A stretch of 52,204 bases of DNA from Coriobacteriales bacterium (GCA_031282405.1 JAITDU010000015.1:1-52204); one strand, 5' to 3'; shown: positions 40,888 through 50,864, counted from the stretch's first letter. A program made the numbers and translations. The notes: generated by a model from the letters alone, not told the origin.

Positions 40888-42438
40888 ATGAACAACGGCG
40901 ATAACCAAAAAGATACAGCAGGCGATGTTCCGATAAAGAGACGGCCACTTTCAGCGAGTGACAGCAGTGGATCGAAGGACGGCTCGTTGAGTCAGGAGTT
41001 GGATTTGGATGCTATTATCAAATCATTGGACTCTGGCGAGAAGCGCGGCGCGTCCCGATCTTCTCGGTCATCAACCGCGGCTCGCGGATCCGAAGCATCC
41101 CGATTTTCTCGCTCGTCTGCCGCGTCTCGCCCATTTGGAGCAGTTGAATCTTCTGAAGTATCCGGGGCGCCTCGCTCAGTCGCAGCATCGCGCTCAGCCG
41201 AAGCATCATCTGGGGCATCTGGGGTTCCTCGCACAGCTCGGTCAACAGACAAATTCGACCCCAACGCAACAGTCGAATATGCAACAGCTGGCGAGTCTTA
41301 TCCGGAACTGCCCTTTGCTGGTACGCGCGATGGCGCTGACAATGGCGTACCCACCAGGACAGGTTTGTCTACTGCAACAGCTCTACGTGCCGCAACGGAC
41401 ACACCCACCTCAAAAACACGAAGGAAATCCGAGGGCACCGCTGGTACACCCCGACAAAGTGCCGGCAGCAGATCTGCCCGCTTAAACGAACGCATCGCCA
41501 ATGCCAAGCAAACGCAGAGGCTGGGCTCCAGCCTCAACAGTGCCGCCAATAAGGTCTCTCGGGTCTTTAATAATACCGAGACGCGCAGGGTCTCAAACCC
41601 ACTGGACAACAGCGATATCCGCGGTCAAAGCCCATACCGGCCTATCGACATCCATAGATCAACCTATAGGATTCGTGGTGGTGGAACAGCGCGCAAAAAA
41701 TCGCCGCTGGGCACACTCGTCGCCGCGCTTGTTGTTGTTGCCGGCCTGGTTATCATGAGTTTTGGCCTGTTCCAGCTTATCAGTGCCTTTGGTAGCGGCG
41801 GCGGCACGGGCATCAAGCTCACCCCCAGCCAGACCCGCGAAGCCATCGACACGCGTATACCGCTCTTATCGAATATTATCTACACCAACTTTGACGAAAC
41901 CATTGCCGGACTACAGGGTAGTGGACAGGCACTCTATGCCAACGACCGTTATCGTCCGGATTCACCTGACCCCAGCGCTCAGGGCAAAGAGGTCATCAGC
42001 ACGCCTGTTCAGATGACCGAGGAGCAGATAGTGGGCTTTTACGAAGGGTCATACAACGCCTATAGTCCCGCCGAATTAGAGCAGCATTTCAACGGTGCCT
42101 ATAGCTTGGATATGGCCCGTGGCGATTTAGGCAACTGGGACAAACTCAAGTACGTTAACCTCAGTGCCACGAGCGTTGACGACGAAATAACCCGACTTAT
42201 GGCCCTGCAGGAGCTTACCGGCGACAGTGTGAGCGTGACAGCCAGGGGCAACGACAGCCGAGGCAACACGGTCGTACAGGGCACCAAGGCCATAGGCGAT
42301 GCTGTTGTGTACTTCAAAGTGGCCGCCTGCCCATTTGGCGAGATCTACAAGGCCCAGAAGCTCTCGGGCACCAGTGTCTACGCTACCTGCACCCTGGCTA
42401 CCTATGACTTTTATACAGGGGCAGATACCATTACCTAA
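40888..42438 (+). CDS. Single-pass membrane protein with a disordered N-terminal half
   Basis: A 516-residue protein I do not recognise. Residues 1-260 are Ser/Arg/Ala-rich and disordered, with repeated RSS, ASR and SEAS units. One membrane helix follows at about 273-297 (LGTLVAALVVVAGLVIMSFG). The outer part (about 300-516) has ordinary composition with two Cys near 482 and 498 and could be a folded domain. The type II orientation puts the tail in the cytoplasm and the domain outside. A TACAAT at 40847-40852 may be the promoter. It is divergent from the GAPDH gene. Confidence 0.75.
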   Translation: MNNGDNQKDTAGDVPIKRRPLSASDSSGSKDGSLSQELDLDAIIKSLDSGEKRGASRSSRSSTAARGSEASRFSRSSAASRPFGAVESSEVSGAPRSVAASRSAEASSGASGVPRTARSTDKFDPNATVEYATAGESYPELPFAGTRDGADNGVPTRTGLSTATALRAATDTPTSKTRRKSEGTAGTPRQSAGSRSARLNERIANAKQTQRLGSSLNSAANKVSRVFNNTETRRVSNPLDNSDIRGQSPYRPIDIHRSTYRIRGGGTARKKSPLGTLVAALVVVAGLVIMSFGLFQLISAFGSGGGTGIKLTPSQTREAIDTRIPLLSNIIYTNFDETIAGLQGSGQALYANDRYRPDSPDPSAQGKEVISTPVQMTEEQIVGFYEGSYNAYSPAELEQHFNGAYSLDMARGDLGNWDKLKYVNLSATSVDDEITRLMALQELTGDSVSVTARGNDSRGNTVVQGTKAIGDAVVYFKVAACPFGEIYKAQKLSGTSVYATCTLATYDFYTGADTIT

Positions 42439-42567
42439 AACTAAAGGGCTGTTGTGGAGTGCGCAAAGCATCTTAAAGCTCGGTACCGGGCGGATGCCAT
42501 TATCCAAAATCCGTCGTGCAAAAGCCATCATTCAAAACTGTTCGGCTGAGCGCGTGTCTTCGTTCCT

Positions 42568-45500
42568 TTAGATGCGCAGTGCCGGCTCACCCAACAAGTT
42601 ACGTAATTGTGCTAGTAAGCTATCATTTAACCCATCAATCGTCAACGGGAGTTCTGCTCTGAGCATCTTGCCGTTGCTCTGTTCAAGCACTATGACCACC
42701 GGATCGATGCCTTGATGGTCTTCCAGTAGTCGGGTGAGTTTATCAGATACGCTTTGGTTGAAGTGGGCCGCCGCTATGCGCAGTTCTCGCAAACAGGGCA
42801 CGCGCTCGGCATCAGAGCTTTTAAGATGAAGCTCGGCAATATCGTTGACAATGACCTGCGCTCCCCGGTCGGTAATGTCCAATCTGCCTCGTACTGATAC
42901 GACCTTATCCTCTACAATCAAATGGGACGCATTTGAAAAAATTTGGGGAAAGGCGATCATCTCTATGCTCCCCTCCATATCTTCCAGCACAAATTTGGCC
43001 ATCCTGTCGCCTCTGCGCGAAACCATCGGCTGCATGGCACTGATGATACCGGCCACGGTAATCATGCGGTTTTGCGGTACCTTGACCTGAACACCCGGAC
43101 CGGAGTTGCCATCGACGTCCTCCAGTTCGTCTTGAGCGTCGCTGGCCGTAGCCATGAGGTCGCCCAGAGAAAATTCGGCAGCCTGTTTAAGGGCGACACT
43201 AAAGGGCCTGAGCGGATGGTCAGAAACGTACATCTTTAAGGTATCCTTCTCAAAGCGCAGTTTCTCGCGCTGATCCCACTCCACACCATCGGGGGGCGGT
43301 ATTTTATCGGCAAAACCACTGTCAGCCGCATCGTCACCCAAAAGCTCGAACATCGATACCTGTCCATCAGCCTGCTCTTTGCGTCTTTTGGCGGCAAGAT
43401 CCAACAGCCTGTCAATGTCGAGCGAGCGGAACATCTGACGCCGCGTATAACCGGTAGAATCAAAGGCCCCTGACTTGATCAGCGCCTCTACAGCGCGCTT
43501 GTTGCAAACCGTATTAGATACCCTGAACGCAAAATCGTGCAACGAGCTGAATGGCCCGCAAGACTCCCGCTCATCGATTATGGCCTGTGCGGCCTGCTCA
43601 CCTACTCCCCGGATACCGGCCAAACCAAAGCGAATGGCACCCTTGATGGGGGTAAACTCTCGTCCGGAGGAGTTGACATCCGGTGGCAATACCTCAATGC
43701 CACTTTTACGACAGGCCGTAATGTAGCGCGTCAGCGAATCGGCCTTGCCCAGAAATGATGAAAGCACAGCAGCCATATACTCAATCGGATAATAGGTCTT
43801 GAACCAGGCTGTCTGCAAAACCAGTACCGCATAGGCCGCTGAATGAGACTTGTTGAACGCATATTCAGCAAATTTTTCCACATCGACCCAGATATGCTGA
43901 GCCAGACTGCGCCTATAGCCATTGCGCTCGGCACCGCCCATCCAGTGTTCCTGCATCGTCTCGGTCCTGCCGTCGCGCCAGGTACGTACATCTTCTTTCA
44001 TCAACTTGATGTCTTTTTTGGCCATGGCCTTGCGCAAAATGTCGCTCTCGCCGGCGCTGAAGCCACTCATCAGCATCGAGATCTGCATAACCTGTTCCTG
44101 GTAGACAATAGCGCCATAAGTCTCTTTGAGGATGGGCTCCAGGCGATCATCGTAATAGGTCACCGCCTTTTTACCGATTTTGCAGTCCACAAAATCCGAG
44201 AGCATGCCGGAGTTAAGCGGGCCAGGTCGAAACAGGGCTATAGCCGCTACGATGTCCGAGTACCGATCCACATTCATAGAGCGAATCAGAGCCGTCATAC
44301 CAGACGACTCGACTTGGAACACCCCGGCAGTATCGCCACGCTGCAAGAGCTCGAATACGCGCTGGTCATTTAAGGGTATGGCATCAATATCCACGTCAAC
44401 GCCGTGATTGGCACGCACGTAATCCCGGGCCCTCATCAATACATTCAGGGTGCGTAGACCTAAGAAATCCATCTTCAACAGACCGAGCTTGGCGTTATTC
44501 TCCCCATCATACTGGGTAATATTCATACCGCCTTTGGTATCCAGCTTGACAGGCACATGGTCGTCTATCGGATCGCGACAGATGATGACCGCCGAGGCAT
44601 GTACGCCCTCGCCACGGATGGTGCCCTCCAACATCATCGCCGCCTGAATGACCTTTTTGGCCGCAGGGTCATTGTTGAAAAACTCTATCAGGTCGGGACT
44701 CTTTTGGTCTGTGCTCTGCGCGTCTTCGGTGTTGATATCCAAGTTGGCTGCCAGCTTGGCCACAGGGCCGCCCTGGATGGTTTTAGAGATACGCTGACCC
44801 AGAGCAATGGGCTCGTCCAGAATGCGCGCGGCATCGTTGATGGCGGCTTTGGCTTTGAGCTTGGAGTAGGTAATGACGTGAGCAACCTTCTCGGGACCAT
44901 ACAGCTCGCGCAGATGTTCGATGACTCTGGGGCGTCCGTCCTCGTCAAAGTCAATGTCGATGTCGGGCATCTCGGGGCGCTCCAGTGAAAGAAAGCGCTC
45001 AAACAAAAGTCCATTGTCCAAGGGATCCAAGCCGGTTATACCTAAGGCATAGCTAATAATGGAGCCGGCGGCGCTGCCGCGGCCAGGCCCGACCCCCACT
45101 CCGTTTTGGCGTGCCCACTTGACAAATTCCTCGACGACCAGGAAATAAGCGGGAAAGCCCTGCTCGCAGATTATCCGGTGTTCATATTCAAAACGCTCGC
45201 GCACCGGCTCAGGCAGCGGTGTACCGTACTTCTTATATAAGCCGTCCAAGGCATGTTTGGCCAGCACACCATCGTTGGTCTCGCCCTCGGGCAAGGCTAT
45301 CTCGGGGAGAATATAACCGCTCGGTAACTCAACATTGCATTTGGCGGCGATCTCAACCGTGTTGTCGCATGCCTCGGGATAATCCGCCAATGCCTGGCGC
45401 ATCTCGGCCTCGGTTTTCATATAGAACTGGTCTGAACTAAAACGCATTCGATTGGGCTCGTCGACCTTGGAACCCGTCTGGATGCAGAGCATATAGTCCT

Positions 45501-46164
45501 GGGCGATATGATCTTCGTGGCGCAAATAATGGATGTCGTTAGCGGCAACGGTTTTAAAGCCCATTTCGGCCGCTAATTTAGCTAGCATACTATTAAGTTT
45601 GTTCTGGGTGAGGGAGTGGCCTCGGTCGACCAGTATGCCCTGATTTTGCAGCTCGATATAAAAATCGCCCGGCGCAAACAACTCTGCCAACCTGCCGGCC
45701 CACTGCCGGGCATCCTGCTCTTGGTTATTGATTAACTTTTGGGGGACAATACCCAACAGACAAGCCGTAGTAGCAATAAGCCCCTGGCTGTACTTACTCA
45801 GCATTTCCAGATTAACCCGCGGCTTGTAATAGAAGCCTTCGGTCGCAGCCCAAGAACAGAGTTTGACCAGATTTTTGTAGCCAACAAGGTCTTTGGCCAA
45901 CAGAATCATATGGTAGAGCTCGGGTTTTTGGTCGCGACGCAACTCAGCGTCCGGTGTGAAATATATCTCACAGCCGATTATCGGCTTTATCCCCGCCTTT
46001 TTGCAGGCATCCACAAAAGCCGGGACGCCGTAAAGATAACCATGATCGGTTATCGCGATGGCTTCCTGGCCCATCTCTTTGGCCAGTCGTGCCATATCCT
46101 TGACCTTGGTTTGGCCGTCGAGCAGCGAGTATTCTGTGTGGTTGTGCAGGTGTACGAATGCCAT
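42568..46164 (-). CDS. dnaE: DNA polymerase III subunit alpha
   Basis: Replicative polymerase of 1198 residues. The PHP domain opens the protein (AFVHLHNHTEYSLLDG, AITDHGYLYG). The palm follows, with GVGPGRGSAAGSIISYALGI and the catalytic PDIDIDFDEDGR near residue 400. Then come the fingers with FQVESSGMTALIRSM and YQEQVMQISMLMSGF, the helix-hairpin-helix region, and an OB fold (VAGIISAMQPMVSRRGDR) near 1030. TATCAT ends six bases before the ATG and there is no ribosome site, again leaderless in style. It is oriented left, convergent with the membrane protein gene. Confidence 0.97.
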   Translation of the reverse strand: MAFVHLHNHTEYSLLDGQTKVKDMARLAKEMGQEAIAITDHGYLYGVPAFVDACKKAGIKPIIGCEIYFTPDAELRRDQKPELYHMILLAKDLVGYKNLVKLCSWAATEGFYYKPRVNLEMLSKYSQGLIATTACLLGIVPQKLINNQEQDARQWAGRLAELFAPGDFYIELQNQGILVDRGHSLTQNKLNSMLAKLAAEMGFKTVAANDIHYLRHEDHIAQDYMLCIQTGSKVDEPNRMRFSSDQFYMKTEAEMRQALADYPEACDNTVEIAAKCNVELPSGYILPEIALPEGETNDGVLAKHALDGLYKKYGTPLPEPVRERFEYEHRIICEQGFPAYFLVVEEFVKWARQNGVGVGPGRGSAAGSIISYALGITGLDPLDNGLLFERFLSLERPEMPDIDIDFDEDGRPRVIEHLRELYGPEKVAHVITYSKLKAKAAINDAARILDEPIALGQRISKTIQGGPVAKLAANLDINTEDAQSTDQKSPDLIEFFNNDPAAKKVIQAAMMLEGTIRGEGVHASAVIICRDPIDDHVPVKLDTKGGMNITQYDGENNAKLGLLKMDFLGLRTLNVLMRARDYVRANHGVDVDIDAIPLNDQRVFELLQRGDTAGVFQVESSGMTALIRSMNVDRYSDIVAAIALFRPGPLNSGMLSDFVDCKIGKKAVTYYDDRLEPILKETYGAIVYQEQVMQISMLMSGFSAGESDILRKAMAKKDIKLMKEDVRTWRDGRTETMQEHWMGGAERNGYRRSLAQHIWVDVEKFAEYAFNKSHSAAYAVLVLQTAWFKTYYPIEYMAAVLSSFLGKADSLTRYITACRKSGIEVLPPDVNSSGREFTPIKGAIRFGLAGIRGVGEQAAQAIIDERESCGPFSSLHDFAFRVSNTVCNKRAVEALIKSGAFDSTGYTRRQMFRSLDIDRLLDLAAKRRKEQADGQVSMFELLGDDAADSGFADKIPPPDGVEWDQREKLRFEKDTLKMYVSDHPLRPFSVALKQAAEFSLGDLMATASDAQDELEDVDGNSGPGVQVKVPQNRMITVAGIISAMQPMVSRRGDRMAKFVLEDMEGSIEMIAFPQIFSNASHLIVEDKVVSVRGRLDITDRGAQVIVNDIAELHLKSSDAERVPCLRELRIAAAHFNQSVSDKLTRLLEDHQGIDPVVIVLEQSNGKMLRAELPLTIDGLNDSLLAQLRNLLGEPALRI

Positions 46165-46319
46165 ACTCAGATGATACTCTTTTTGGTGCGCTTTGGTGGC
46201 TGCAATTTACAAGAAACTGTTGAATTGTTAAGTCTTATCGATCTGTCAATCATTGATCTGCGAAGACCCGACGATAACCGGAATAGCCGCCTGTCGTGTT
46301 GTGCTGTTCAAGCTGCCGA

Positions 46320-46607
46320 TCATTGATCTGTTAAAACTTGACGATAGCCGCCGGCGCCGTAGTTCAGTGCCTTGGCTACGCGGGCGATGGTCGTGGCCGA
46401 GACACCGGTTTTTTCGGTAATTGCCGTATAGGGCATGTCATCTAAAAGCAGGCGGGCGACGTTAAGCCGCTGTGCCATCTCGTCGATTTCTCGGATAGTA
46501 CACATATCCTCTAACAACGCGGCAATGTCGGCCGGCGCATCCATTTTGGCTAAGGCTTTATACAAGCGCTCCAATTCGGCGCTGCCGGCACGTTTTACAG
46601 CTTTCAA
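46320..46607 (-). CDS. YerC/YecD TrpR-related DNA-binding protein
   Basis: A 95-residue helical protein of the YerC/YecD family, related to the Trp repressor. The helix-turn-helix is in PYTAITEKTGVSATTIARVA, followed by KALNYGAGGY. DMCTIREIDEMAQRLNVARL forms the dimer helices. Function is poorly known; members are small regulators. It lies between cimA and dnaE, 25 bases after cimA. The 155-base gap on its left holds an imperfect direct repeat of its own 3' end (about 46251-46287). Confidence 0.88.
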   Translation of the reverse strand: MKAVKRAGSAELERLYKALAKMDAPADIAALLEDMCTIREIDEMAQRLNVARLLLDDMPYTAITEKTGVSATTIARVAKALNYGAGGYRQVLTDQ

Positions 46608-46632
46608 ATCCTGCTCCTTTCGCCGGGCATGC

Positions 46633-48417
46633 TTAATCCACAGGCTCGCTCGTACCTGATCCGTTTGCAGTTAGTTCGTCCGCAATGCCCGCAGTCGGCT
46701 CGTCTATAGCCAGCTCATCTGCGACGTCCTGAGCCAGGCGGCCCACAGCGTCTGCAGCCGGTTCGCCCATAGCCGGTTTATCCACAGCGTCTGCAGCCGG
46801 TTCGTCTGCAGCCACGGCCTGCGAGTCTTTGGGCTGACCATCCTGGAGCAGCCCGTAGGTAATGGCATCTACGAGGGCATCCCAGGAAGCCTCAATGATA
46901 TTGTGATTGACGCCTACGGTACCCCACGTGCCCCGCGGTCCTTGTGTCTCGATAAACACCCGCGTCACAGCACCGGTACCCACGCTGCCGTCGAGCACAC
47001 GCACCTTGAAGTCGCGCAGCTCCAAGCCTTCTATCTGGGGATAAAAGCGCGTGATGGCTTTGCGCAACGCCGCGTCCAGGGCATTGACCGGACCATTACC
47101 CTCAGCCGTGGCAATGAAACGCTCGGCACCCACATGAATTTTGATCGTAGCTTCGGTGCTCGTGTGGCCGTCCGAGCGCCTGTCGGTGATAACCCTGAAT
47201 GACTCCAATCTGAAGAAGCTGATTGGTCCATCAAGCCGGGTTTGCAAAAGCAGAGCCAGTGAGGCATCGGCGGCCTCATAGGAGTAGCCCTGGGCTTCGC
47301 GCTGCTTGATAAGTACCAACAGACGGTCGCGCTCTTCTTCCGTGGCAGCGGCAATGCCCAACTCCTGGGCCTTGGCTGCCAACGCCGCCCGACCGGCCAA
47401 ATCGCTGAGCACGATGTGAGTAAAGTTGCCCACGGCCGCCGGGTCAACGTGCTGATAGGCACCTGCCAGACGAGTCTCGGCACTCACGTGCAGACCACCT
47501 TTGTGGGTAAAGGCGGCCTGTCCCACGTAGGGTGCGTGGGTATCGGGGGCAATGTTGAATACATCTGCTACAAAGTGCGAAAGCGAGCTGAGCTTGCGCA
47601 GGCGCGCATCTCCTACAACGGGCGTGCCCAGCCTCAATTCCAAATTTGCTATTACAGTTAGCAAATTAGCGTTGCCGACCCGCTCGCCATAGCCGTTGAC
47701 TGTGCCTTGGACCAGGCCAGCACCGGCACGCAGGGCCTCAATACTGTTGGCCACGGCACAGCCACTGTCATCGTGAGTGTGGATACCCAGCATGACATCC
47801 GGATTGGATATAGCCAGAGCCTGGGCCGTCTGATGGGTGATTTCGTAAATCTCGTGAGGCAGACCGCCGCCGTTCGTGTCGGCTAAGACCACGCTGTGAG
47901 CACCGGCCTCAATCGCAGCGGCGATAACCTCAAAGACGTAGCCAGCGTCCTCTTTATAGGCATCAAAATAGTGCTCGGCATCAAAAAACACCTGCTTGCC
48001 GCTCAGACGCAAAAAACGTACGGAATCGTATATCATCCGCAGGTTTTCGTCTGTGCTTACACACAGGGCGGCAGTAGCCTGCAATTTTGAGGCCTTGCCC
48101 ACGATGGTAACTATCTCGGCCGGCGAGGAAGCTAGCTCGGTCAACGCCGGATCGTCAGCGGCAATAAGGCCTTTGCGCACCGGCAGTCCAAAAGCCACCA
48201 GTTTGGCATGTGTGAGCTTTTGCGCGCCCGAGGCAAAGGCCGCAAAAAAGGCCGCGTCCCGGTGGTTGGAACCCACAAAACCACCCTCAATGTAATCGAT
48301 GCCAAACTCATCCAGGCGCCGCGCGATGCGCCACTTATCCTCAACGGACAGGCTCGCGCCTTCGCGCTGGCTGCCGTCGCGCAGAGTGGTGTCATAGGTC
48401 TTGATATGTTCAGTCAC
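46633..48417 (-). CDS. cimA: (R)-citramalate synthase
   Basis: Condenses pyruvate and acetyl-CoA to citramalate, the threonine-independent entry to isoleucine. The HMGL-like TIM barrel starts YDTTLRDGSQREGASLSVED and has GIHTHDDSGCAVANSIEA, with metal-binding His residues, and VNGYGERVGNANL. The LeuA-type regulatory domain spans about 400-525 and senses isoleucine in the family. The last 65 residues are an Asp/Ala/Glu/Pro tail with the repeat EPAADAV, encoded by a 23-base direct repeat. The start is GTG with GGGGG nine bases upstream. The branched-chain aminotransferase gene lies just upstream in the same direction. Confidence 0.92.
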   Translation of the reverse strand: MTEHIKTYDTTLRDGSQREGASLSVEDKWRIARRLDEFGIDYIEGGFVGSNHRDAAFFAAFASGAQKLTHAKLVAFGLPVRKGLIAADDPALTELASSPAEIVTIVGKASKLQATAALCVSTDENLRMIYDSVRFLRLSGKQVFFDAEHYFDAYKEDAGYVFEVIAAAIEAGAHSVVLADTNGGGLPHEIYEITHQTAQALAISNPDVMLGIHTHDDSGCAVANSIEALRAGAGLVQGTVNGYGERVGNANLLTVIANLELRLGTPVVGDARLRKLSSLSHFVADVFNIAPDTHAPYVGQAAFTHKGGLHVSAETRLAGAYQHVDPAAVGNFTHIVLSDLAGRAALAAKAQELGIAAATEEERDRLLVLIKQREAQGYSYEAADASLALLLQTRLDGPISFFRLESFRVITDRRSDGHTSTEATIKIHVGAERFIATAEGNGPVNALDAALRKAITRFYPQIEGLELRDFKVRVLDGSVGTGAVTRVFIETQGPRGTWGTVGVNHNIIEASWDALVDAITYGLLQDGQPKDSQAVAADEPAADAVDKPAMGEPAADAVGRLAQDVADELAIDEPTAGIADELTANGSGTSEPVD

Positions 48418-48501
48418 AGTCTTATCCCCCTTTGGTCATGTTCCGATATAGGCAGGTGCCACGCGCTGTTGATACTGCGTGGCAGGTGTCGGGTGTTGTG
48501 G

Positions 48502-48551
48502 GTAGTACGCAGACACAATGCTCTAGGTAGTACGCAGACACAATGCTCTAT
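48502..48551. repeat. Tandem 25-base repeat at the ilvE 3' end
   Basis: Two adjacent copies of GTAGTACGCAGACACAATG plus CTCTAG/T, overlapping the last four bases of ilvE. A recent slippage duplication; no role is apparent. Confidence 0.8.
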
Positions 48552-49471
48552 ACACTGTAGAGCCACGGAGCAAACTCCACAATGGCACCGTTGACTACGT
48601 CAAAGAAGCCCTGTTGGAGCTTCTTGGTTACGGGGCCGCGCTGGCCGGTGCCCACCGCGCGGTTATCTATTGAGATAATAGGCACTACCTCGGCGGCCGA
48701 GCCCGTAAAGAACACCTCGTCGGCTGTGTAAAGGTCCGTACGCACCAGCGAGGCCTCGCGCACCTCAAGGCCCAGGTAGCGGGCCAGCTCGATGATGGAA
48801 TCGCGAGTGATGCCGGCCAGGATGCCGTCGCTTAAAGGCGGGGTCGTGATGACGGACTCACGCACAACAAAGATGTTCTCGCCAGAACCCTCGGCTACCA
48901 GGCCGCTCTCGTTGAGCAGGATGGCCTCGCCGTAGCCGTGATCCAGCGCCTCCATGTGTGCCAGACCGGAGTTCAAGTATGAGGCCGAGGATTTGACTGC
49001 GCCGGGCAGAGCGTTTGCCGAGCGCTGACGCCAGGAGCTGATACCGGCCTTGATGCCGGCCTCGGCCGTACCGGCGCCCAAATATTCTCCCCAAGGCCAC
49101 ACTGCGATGACCACATCCACAGGGGCCGGGCGCGGATTTACGCCAATCGCCCCGTAGCCCCGGTACGCAATGGGGCGCACGTAGCAGGATTCCAGATTGT
49201 TGGCCTGTATCAAGTCGGCAGTGGCCTCCACGAGCTCGGCTGCGCTGTAGGGCAGCTCCATCATGATGATTTTAGCGCTGCGCTCCAAGCGCTCCATATG
49301 GTCGATGAGCCTGAACACGGCCGGGCCGGTAGGGGTCTTGTAGCAACGCATGCCCTCAAACACAGCCGTGCCGTAGTGCAGCGCGTGGCTGAGAACATGA
49401 GTGGTGGCATTTGCCCAGGCGATTTTCTCGCCGTTTTTCCAGATGAATTCGCTCTTTGCTAAATCGGCCAT
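48548..49471 (-). CDS. ilvE: Branched-chain amino acid aminotransferase
   Basis: A fold-type IV PLP enzyme that interconverts Leu, Ile and Val with their keto acids. The features are THVLSHALHYGTAVFEGMR near the start, the PLP-lysine region PGAVKSSASYLNSGLA, and GLVAEGSGENIFVV. Starting at ATG 49471 gives 307 residues, with GGGAG five bases before it. An ATG ten codons upstream (49501) has a weaker site. A TATAGT and the 12-base palindrome CCTCTATAGAGG (49514-49525) upstream mark a probable promoter and possible operator. With cimA downstream it suggests a small isoleucine/leucine set. Confidence 0.94.
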   Translation of the reverse strand: MADLAKSEFIWKNGEKIAWANATTHVLSHALHYGTAVFEGMRCYKTPTGPAVFRLIDHMERLERSAKIIMMELPYSAAELVEATADLIQANNLESCYVRPIAYRGYGAIGVNPRPAPVDVVIAVWPWGEYLGAGTAEAGIKAGISSWRQRSANALPGAVKSSASYLNSGLAHMEALDHGYGEAILLNESGLVAEGSGENIFVVRESVITTPPLSDGILAGITRDSIIELARYLGLEVREASLVRTDLYTADEVFFTGSAAEVVPIISIDNRAVGTGQRGPVTKKLQQGFFDVVNGAIVEFAPWLYSV

Positions 49472-49513
49472 TGCTGCTCCCTGCTCCTTGGTTGTGCTCA
49501 TGTTGTACCGGTG

Positions 49514-49525
49514 CCTCTATAGAGG
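49514..49525. promoter_or_regulatory. Perfect palindrome upstream of ilvE
   Basis: CCTCTATAGAGG is a perfect 12-base palindrome. A second CTATAG follows 16 bases away and contributes to a possible TATAGT -10 box for ilvE on the minus strand. It may be a repressor site. Confidence 0.4.
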
Positions 49526-49611
49526 GATTTTACACTATAGAGAAAAAACGGGGGCAGAGCAGAGCGCAACAGCACACGCACACCAGCGGAGGGGAACACC
49601 CCCGACTCATT

Positions 49612-49648
49612 GCAGCGGTAACTCCCCATTTTCGGGACTTACCGCTGC
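49612..49648 (-). terminator. Stable hairpin downstream of pilin 3
   Basis: GCAGCGGTAA and TTACCGCTGC form a perfect ten-base stem with an additional CCC/GGG pair inside. It lies 64 bases after the pilin 3 stop. Six T occur about 65 bases further on but not adjacent, so the termination role is tentative. Confidence 0.45.
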
Positions 49649-49711
49649 TTCCCCAAACGCCAGCCCCCAGAAGGCGTGGTTTTATCACGCAATTGCATTC
49701 AATTTTTGTTC

Positions 49712-50708
49712 CTAATTGTAAATCCAGCCTGCCGAGGGCCATTGGGATGCGGATGCTGCTCCGAATGTATGGTAGACCTCGTAGCCGGCTTCGGCATCGT
49801 ACTCGAAGATGTTCTTGTTCAGTTCTTGCGCATTCATTTGAACTGCAGTGAATGCAAACGGCTCGATGCGCTTGACTTTGTAGGTCACCACAATTGCAGG
49901 CTTAGTATCGCCTTTCCAGCCATTCGGAAACCAGGTATAGATGAATCCGTCAGCACTCAGCGCATTGCCGGATGAGCCCGGCGGGCCTACGAGGTAAAAA
50001 TCCCAATATTCGGTAGTCGTGTCGCCATTTTGCTGATTGATGAGAAACGGCTCGCCGATCAGTTGAGAGGCTTTTTTTTGAAAATAAAAATAATTCGTGT
50101 AAGTAGCTGTTGTCCCTATTGTCCCAAGCCTGACGAGGTTAAAGATCCTCGCCTTGGTGTTGCCCTGATACTCGTTGTTCTCAAACGAGGTCTTGGCCCT
50201 CCCTTCGGCAAACTCGCCATTCGCATAGGCCTCGTCCAAGACCGCCCGGACGGCCACCATGTGTTCGCGGGCCTGCATCTCGTACTCTTTGTCCTCAGCC
50301 TTTGAGATATAGCCCGTAAGCGCCGGTATGGCAATAGCGGCAAGAATGCCAAGTATGACAATAACAACGATGAGTTCAACGAGCGTAAAGCCCGCCCGGG
50401 TTTGTGAAAGCGACGTCTTGGCTTTCAAGCGCGGCGTGCCCTCACTCACGTATGTTATATACGCTCGCTTCGGGCACGCCTTTCTTTTATGCCAATCTGC
50501 TCGCTTGTACAAACCCGGATACAAAAAAACCGCCTGTTCAGAGTGAACAGCGGCGGCGTGGTCGTGCTTTAGGGTGTTGGGGTGGGAGGCTAAAAAGCCA
50601 GAGCGAGCGTTTAGGTTAGAGCCAGCGCAAGCGTTTAAGTGAGAACTTAAGCCAGCGCACGTACTAGACGGTGATGCCCCCCCCCCACGGCGGAATTTGT
50701 AACTTCAT
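49712..50708 (-). CDS. Type IV pilin-like protein 3, phase OFF as sequenced
   Basis: The prepilin motif GFTLVELIVVIVILG and LAAIAIPALTGYISKA are intact and about 225 mature residues follow, ending with the YEVYH block shared with pilin 4. The ATG at 50708 has GGAGAGGG five bases upstream. Ten G follow PPW on the coding strand; that count leads to TAG four codons later. With nine G a 106-residue leader runs without a stop into the pilin. That leader holds ASPSSTCAG, KHDHAAA and AVFL, matching pilin 2. No ATG lies closer to the pilin; only a TTG at 50524 could start there, without a ribosome site. Confidence 0.8.
50523..50553 (-). terminator. Hairpin plus T7 inside the pilin 3 leader (attenuator-like)
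   Basis: On the coding strand CCGCTGTTCA and TGAACAGGCGG form a stem of ten pairs with one bulged C and loop CTC, followed at once by seven T. This is a textbook intrinsic-terminator shape, yet it lies within the leader frame (codons for HSEQAVFL). Pilin 2 has a similar structure at the matching place. Confidence 0.7.
50677..50686 (-). repeat. Poly-G tract (10) in the pilin 3 leader
   Basis: Ten G on the coding strand, 19 bases after the ATG triplet and directly after CCGCCGT. Out of frame by one; nine would be in frame. Confidence 0.9.
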
Positions 50709-50864
50709 TTGTTCCCTCTCCAATCTTAGTTTTCGTGCTTCCGACAGACGTATGGTACTCATGACAAGGCTAATGGTAACACAAACCCACCTCTACACGC
50801 GTGCCTTGTTGCGCAAGCAATACTCAGGCACACCCCCATTGATACGAGAATCGGTATCATTTTA

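Noticed and set aside
48418-48547. T-box or other leader riboswitch near cimA or ilvE
   Set aside because: No T-box core (TGGNACCGCG-like) or other known riboswitch motif is visible; the gap holds only a tandem repeat.
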